Assembly (NCBI GenBank): GCA_020161245.1
Contig: JAIUOK010000046.1
Coordinates: 1-34,577, forward strand
Source of the DNA: Actinomycetota bacterium
GTDB taxonomy: Bacteria; Actinomycetota; Actinomycetes; S36-B12; CAIYMF01
Length of the DNA stretch: 34,577 nucleotides
Direction: 5' to 3'
The notes under the pieces: model-generated
Told to the model about the DNA's origin: nothing
What the model saw: the letters and a program-made list of their open reading frames with translations, nothing else
Databases searched by the model: none
Shown here: positions 31,812 through 34,577 of the stretch, in pieces
Numbering within the stretch: position 1 is the first letter of the stretch
Layout of the letters: each line of letters opens with the position of its first letter
Position numbers and translations under genes: made by a program

Positions 31812-32540
31812 GTGAGCCCGTCCGCGACCGAGCCTTCCCGAGACGCGCGGCAGCCCGTCGTCCTCGTGGTCGACGACGACGCCGCCGTCCGCACCGTCGT
31901 GCGCTGGCAGCTCCAGGACGACGGCTTCCGTGTGGTGGAGGCCGACGACGGTGCGACAGCGCTGCGCCGCATCCGCGACGACCACCCGACCCTCGTCGTC
32001 CTCGACCTGTCGCTTCCCGGCCTGGGCGGTCTCGACGTGCTGCGCACGGTCCGCAGCGGGCAGAGCGGCCGGTCGGACACCCCGATCATCGTGCTGTCGG
32101 GCCGAAGCGGCGAGAGCGACCGCATCGTTGGACTCGACCTCGGCGCGGACGACTACCTGGTGAAGCCCTTCTCCCCCGGCGAGCTCGCCGCCCGCGTGCG
32201 CTCGGTGCTGCGGCGGTCGCAGGACTCCGGCGGCGAGGCCATCGTCATCGGGTCGCTCAGCGTCGAGCCCTCGAGCCGCCGCGTCGTCAAGGACGGCGCC
32301 GAGGTCGACCTCACGCCCAAGGAGTTCGACCTCCTCGCCTTCCTCGCGGCCAACCCGCAGCGGGTCTTCACCCGCAGCCAGCTGCTCGACCGGGTGTGGA
32401 ACTCGTCCTCGGCGTGGCTCGGCGAGGCGACGGTCACCGAGCACGTGCACCGACTGCGCCTCAAGCTCGAGCCCGACCCGTCGCACCCGCAACTGCTGCG
32501 CACAGTCCGCGGCGTGGGCTACCAGCTGGTCTGCGCATGA
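31812..32540 (+). CDS. OmpR/PhoB-family response regulator
   Basis: 242 residues, GTG start, without a clear ribosome-binding site and so perhaps leaderless. Receiver domain with DDD at 21-23, phospho-acceptor Asp65 (VVLDLSLPG) and Lys in YLVKPF; winged-helix DNA-binding domain with DLTPKEFDLLAFLAANP and LLRTVRGVGYQLV. It is divergent from fbiC and overlaps the kinase gene by 4 bp. It may control itself and fbiC through the direct repeat at 31744-31764. Confidence 0.94.
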   Translation: MSPSATEPSRDARQPVVLVVDDDAAVRTVVRWQLQDDGFRVVEADDGATALRRIRDDHPTLVVLDLSLPGLGGLDVLRTVRSGQSGRSDTPIIVLSGRSGESDRIVGLDLGADDYLVKPFSPGELAARVRSVLRRSQDSGGEAIVIGSLSVEPSSRRVVKDGAEVDLTPKEFDLLAFLAANPQRVFTRSQLLDRVWNSSSAWLGEATVTEHVHRLRLKLEPDPSHPQLLRTVRGVGYQLVCA

Positions 32541-33871
32541 CCGCGCTGGAGCCCGCAGGGCGGGTTCTCCTCGAGGAGGACGCCGTCCGCATGCTCGATC
32601 AGCAGGCGGAGGTCCTCGGCCTCATAGCCCGCGCCGCGCCGCTGCCCGAGGTGCTGTCGCGGATCCTCTCGTCGCTCGAGGAGCTCATGCCCGAGGCGCA
32701 GTGCTCGGTCCTCCTGCTCGACCGCGAGGAGGGACGGCTTCGCCACGGCGCTGCGCCGAGCCTCCCTCAGACGTACGTCGCGGCGATCGACGGCCTGGTC
32801 ATCGGCGACGGCGCGGGATCCTGCGGTACCGCGGCCGCCCTCAACATCGCCGTGGTCGCCAGCGACGTGCGCACCGATCCGCGCTGGGTCGCATTCCGCG
32901 ACGTCGCAGCCACGGCCGGCCTGCGCAGCTGCTGGTCGACCCCCATCGACGGCCGCGATAGTCTGCCGGTGGGCACCTTCGCGGTCTACCACCCCTACCC
33001 GCACAGCCCTTCGCCGCGTGAGCAGCAGCTCGTCGACCGGTACAGCCACCTCGCGTCGGTAGCCATCGAGCACTCCACCGCGATGCGCGACCGCCGGGCC
33101 CGGCTCGAGGCAGAGACTGCGCGCCGCACGGCAGAGGAGCTGTCGCGGGCGAAGTCCGAGCTGCTGGCTGCCGTCGGGCACGAGGCGCGCACGCCGATCC
33201 AGGCGATCGTCGGATTCGCCGAGCTGCTGAGCACGATGGAGCTCGACGAGGCGCACCGGCGCGAGGCGCTCGATCACATCGGTGCCGCTGCCGGCCACGT
33301 CATGGACCTGCTCTCCGACGTCCTCGACATCAGCCGTCTCGAGGGAGGCGCACTCCCGATCTCGCTGGAGCCGGTGCCGCTCCGCGGCGTGATGGTGGAG
33401 GTGCTCGGGCTCGTGTCGTCGCGGGCCGCGCAGCGCCGGGTCGAGCTGGCGCAGGATGTCGGCGAGGATGTCGTGCTCGCCGACCCGCGCCGCCTCCGCC
33501 AGGTTCTGCTCAACCTCGTCACCAACGCCATCCGCCACGGCCACGTGGACGGCCGGGTCCACGTGTGCACACGCTCCGACACCGATCCCGGCACGGTCCT
33601 TGTCTGCGTCAACGACGACGGCCCCGGTATCCCGCCCGAGCTGCTCGCCCGGCTCTTCCTTCCTTTCGCGCACGGCCGCAACCCGTCGGGCAGCAGCCGC
33701 TACGCCGCGGCAGCCGACGCGGCGCAGGAGGAGAGCATCGGCCTCGGCCTCGCGCTGGCACACGGGCTGGCGGAGGTGATGGGCGGCGACCTCGTCGTCG
33801 GATCGTCCGGCCCGGGCGGCACCTCCATGCACCTGCGGCTCCCCCGCGCGTCCGGGGCCTCAGGTGCGTGA
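32537..33871 (+). CDS. GAF-domain sensor histidine kinase
   Basis: 444 residues with no membrane segments, so cytoplasmic. Domains in order: N-terminal helix, GAF domain (about 40-185; VIGDGAGSCGTAAAL, GLRSCWSTPI), a coiled linker, HisKA with His215 in AAVGHEARTP, and HATPase with N-box LVTNAIRHG, DDGPGIPPELL and a GLGLALAHGL G-box. GAF domains bind small ligands or haem, or sense redox; the two Cys residues in this one (SCGT and SCWS) are noteworthy. Partner of the upstream regulator; the stop overlaps the cofC start by 8 bp. Confidence 0.93.
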   Translation: MTALEPAGRVLLEEDAVRMLDQQAEVLGLIARAAPLPEVLSRILSSLEELMPEAQCSVLLLDREEGRLRHGAAPSLPQTYVAAIDGLVIGDGAGSCGTAAALNIAVVASDVRTDPRWVAFRDVAATAGLRSCWSTPIDGRDSLPVGTFAVYHPYPHSPSPREQQLVDRYSHLASVAIEHSTAMRDRRARLEAETARRTAEELSRAKSELLAAVGHEARTPIQAIVGFAELLSTMELDEAHRREALDHIGAAAGHVMDLLSDVLDISRLEGGALPISLEPVPLRGVMVEVLGLVSSRAAQRRVELAQDVGEDVVLADPRRLRQVLLNLVTNAIRHGHVDGRVHVCTRSDTDPGTVLVCVNDDGPGIPPELLARLFLPFAHGRNPSGSSRYAAAADAAQEESIGLGLALAHGLAEVMGGDLVVGSSGPGGTSMHLRLPRASGASGA

Positions 33872-34520
33872 GGCCACCCGTTCGGCGATCGCCCGGTGTG
33901 CTCCGGTCACGGCTGTCGTGCCCGTCAAGCCGCTCACCCGCGCGAAGTCGCGCCTCCTCCTCGACGACGACGAGCGCGCCGACCTGGCGCTGGCGTTCGC
34001 GCTCGACACTGTCGACGCCGTTCGACGCAGCCCGCTCGTGCGCGACGTCGTCGTGGTGACGTCGGACGACGTCGTCTCGGCCCGCATCCAGATCGAGGGG
34101 GTGCGCGTGGTGCATGACGGCGGCCAGGATCTGCGCGACGCAGTGCGCATCGGCGCATCCGAGGCGTCCCACGGCGTCATCGTGGTGCCGGGCGACCTGC
34201 CATGCCTGAGCGCTGAGGACGTCACCGCGCTGATCGCCGCGTCCGCCGGCACCGGCGGTGCTTTCGTCCCGGACCGGCAGGGCACCGGTACCACGCTCAT
34301 CGTGCTGCCGCCCGGTGCCACCGAGACCCGCTACGGGCCCGGATCTGCCTGCGCGCACCGGGATCTCGGGCTCGTCGAGCTGTACGACGCGCCGCCGACG
34401 GCGCGGCAGGACGTCGACACCCTCGCCGATCTCGACGCCGCCGCGCGTCTGGGGGTCGGGCCCGAGACGAGGGCCGTGATGGCGCTACGCGACCTCGAGC
34501 CTGAGCTGTCGGCCTCCTGA
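33864..34520 (+). CDS. cofC: 2-phospho-L-lactate / phosphoenolpyruvate guanylyltransferase
   Basis: 218 residues, GTG start overlapping the kinase stop by 8 bp. A nucleotidyltransferase fold is shown by VVPVKPLTRAKSRL near the N-terminus, DVVVVTSDD, GVIVVPGDLPCLS and TGTTLIVLPPG. CofC joins GTP to 2-phospholactate; the actinobacterial form (FbiD) was shown to use phosphoenolpyruvate, making the donor that FbiA adds to FO. fbiA and fbiB are not in the window. Overlap with the kinase suggests the sensor system is co-expressed with an F420 step. Confidence 0.93.
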   Translation: MREATRSAIARCAPVTAVVPVKPLTRAKSRLLLDDDERADLALAFALDTVDAVRRSPLVRDVVVVTSDDVVSARIQIEGVRVVHDGGQDLRDAVRIGASEASHGVIVVPGDLPCLSAEDVTALIAASAGTGGAFVPDRQGTGTTLIVLPPGATETRYGPGSACAHRDLGLVELYDAPPTARQDVDTLADLDAAARLGVGPETRAVMALRDLEPELSAS

Positions 34521-34523
34521 CCG

Positions 34524-34577
34524 TCAGGCGGGCTCGCTCGCCGACCAGCCGGTGACGCGCACGACGCGGCAGACCAG
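34524..34577 (-). CDS. Unidentified protein, C-terminus only
   Basis: 17 codons and a TGA on the minus strand, cut by the right edge, reading ...VCRVVRVTGWSASEPA. It would converge on cofC with 3 bp between stops. Too short to identify; it may be a chance frame. Confidence 0.35.
   Translation of the reverse strand: MVCRVVRVTGWSASEPA

Overview
The window comes from a high-GC actinobacterium. It carries genes for coenzyme F420 (fbiC, cofC) next to ribA, an actinobacterial Tad-type pilus operon with a LysM protein, many GTG starts and ATGA/GTGA gene overlaps. The genus cannot be fixed from the sequence.

Left part (1-10061, minus strand): one long, tightly coupled operon. It encodes a lipoprotein, a secreted protein, a SAF-domain (CpaB-like) protein, a CpaE/MinD-like protein, the TadA/CpaF secretion ATPase, the membrane platform proteins TadB and TadC, a 66-residue pilin-like protein, two TadE-like and one TadG-like pseudopilins, and a membrane protein with two LysM domains that runs off the left edge. 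Together these look like a Tad/Flp-type pilus or a related envelope-spanning secretion machine.

Middle left (10062-14024): accessory DNA. There are three minus-strand genes of unknown function, a gene-free 0.35-kb block of GACGGAGTC repeats arranged as two large inverted-repeat modules exactly 201 bp apart, and an excisionase-like helix-turn-helix gene on the plus strand.

Middle (14025-22095): an 8-kb integrative element bounded by two direct copies of the 3' half of a tRNA-Lys(TTT) gene (39 bp identical). It carries an AAA-ATPase/subtilase pair matching the IetAS anti-phage system, a tyrosine integrase, a Fic protein, and an intact IS1595-family insertion sequence (25-bp inverted repeats, 8-bp target duplication) that landed in the last codons of the integrase gene. 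Neither boundary holds a complete tRNA, and both are preceded by the same integrase-arm-like repeats. I infer two related elements inserted in tandem at one tRNA-Lys gene, whose intact copy lies left of the window. If so, the pilus operon may itself be on the outer, older element.

Right part (22096-34577): ordinary-looking chromosome. It has a hemerythrin-like protein divergent from a TetR regulator with two clear operators, a DUF2306 membrane protein coupled to a NarL-type two-component system, a secreted arylsulfotransferase-like protein, ribA and fbiC (riboflavin and F420 precursor supply), an OmpR-type two-component system, and cofC (F420 side-chain synthesis) overlapping the kinase gene. 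A further minus-strand reading frame is cut by the right edge.
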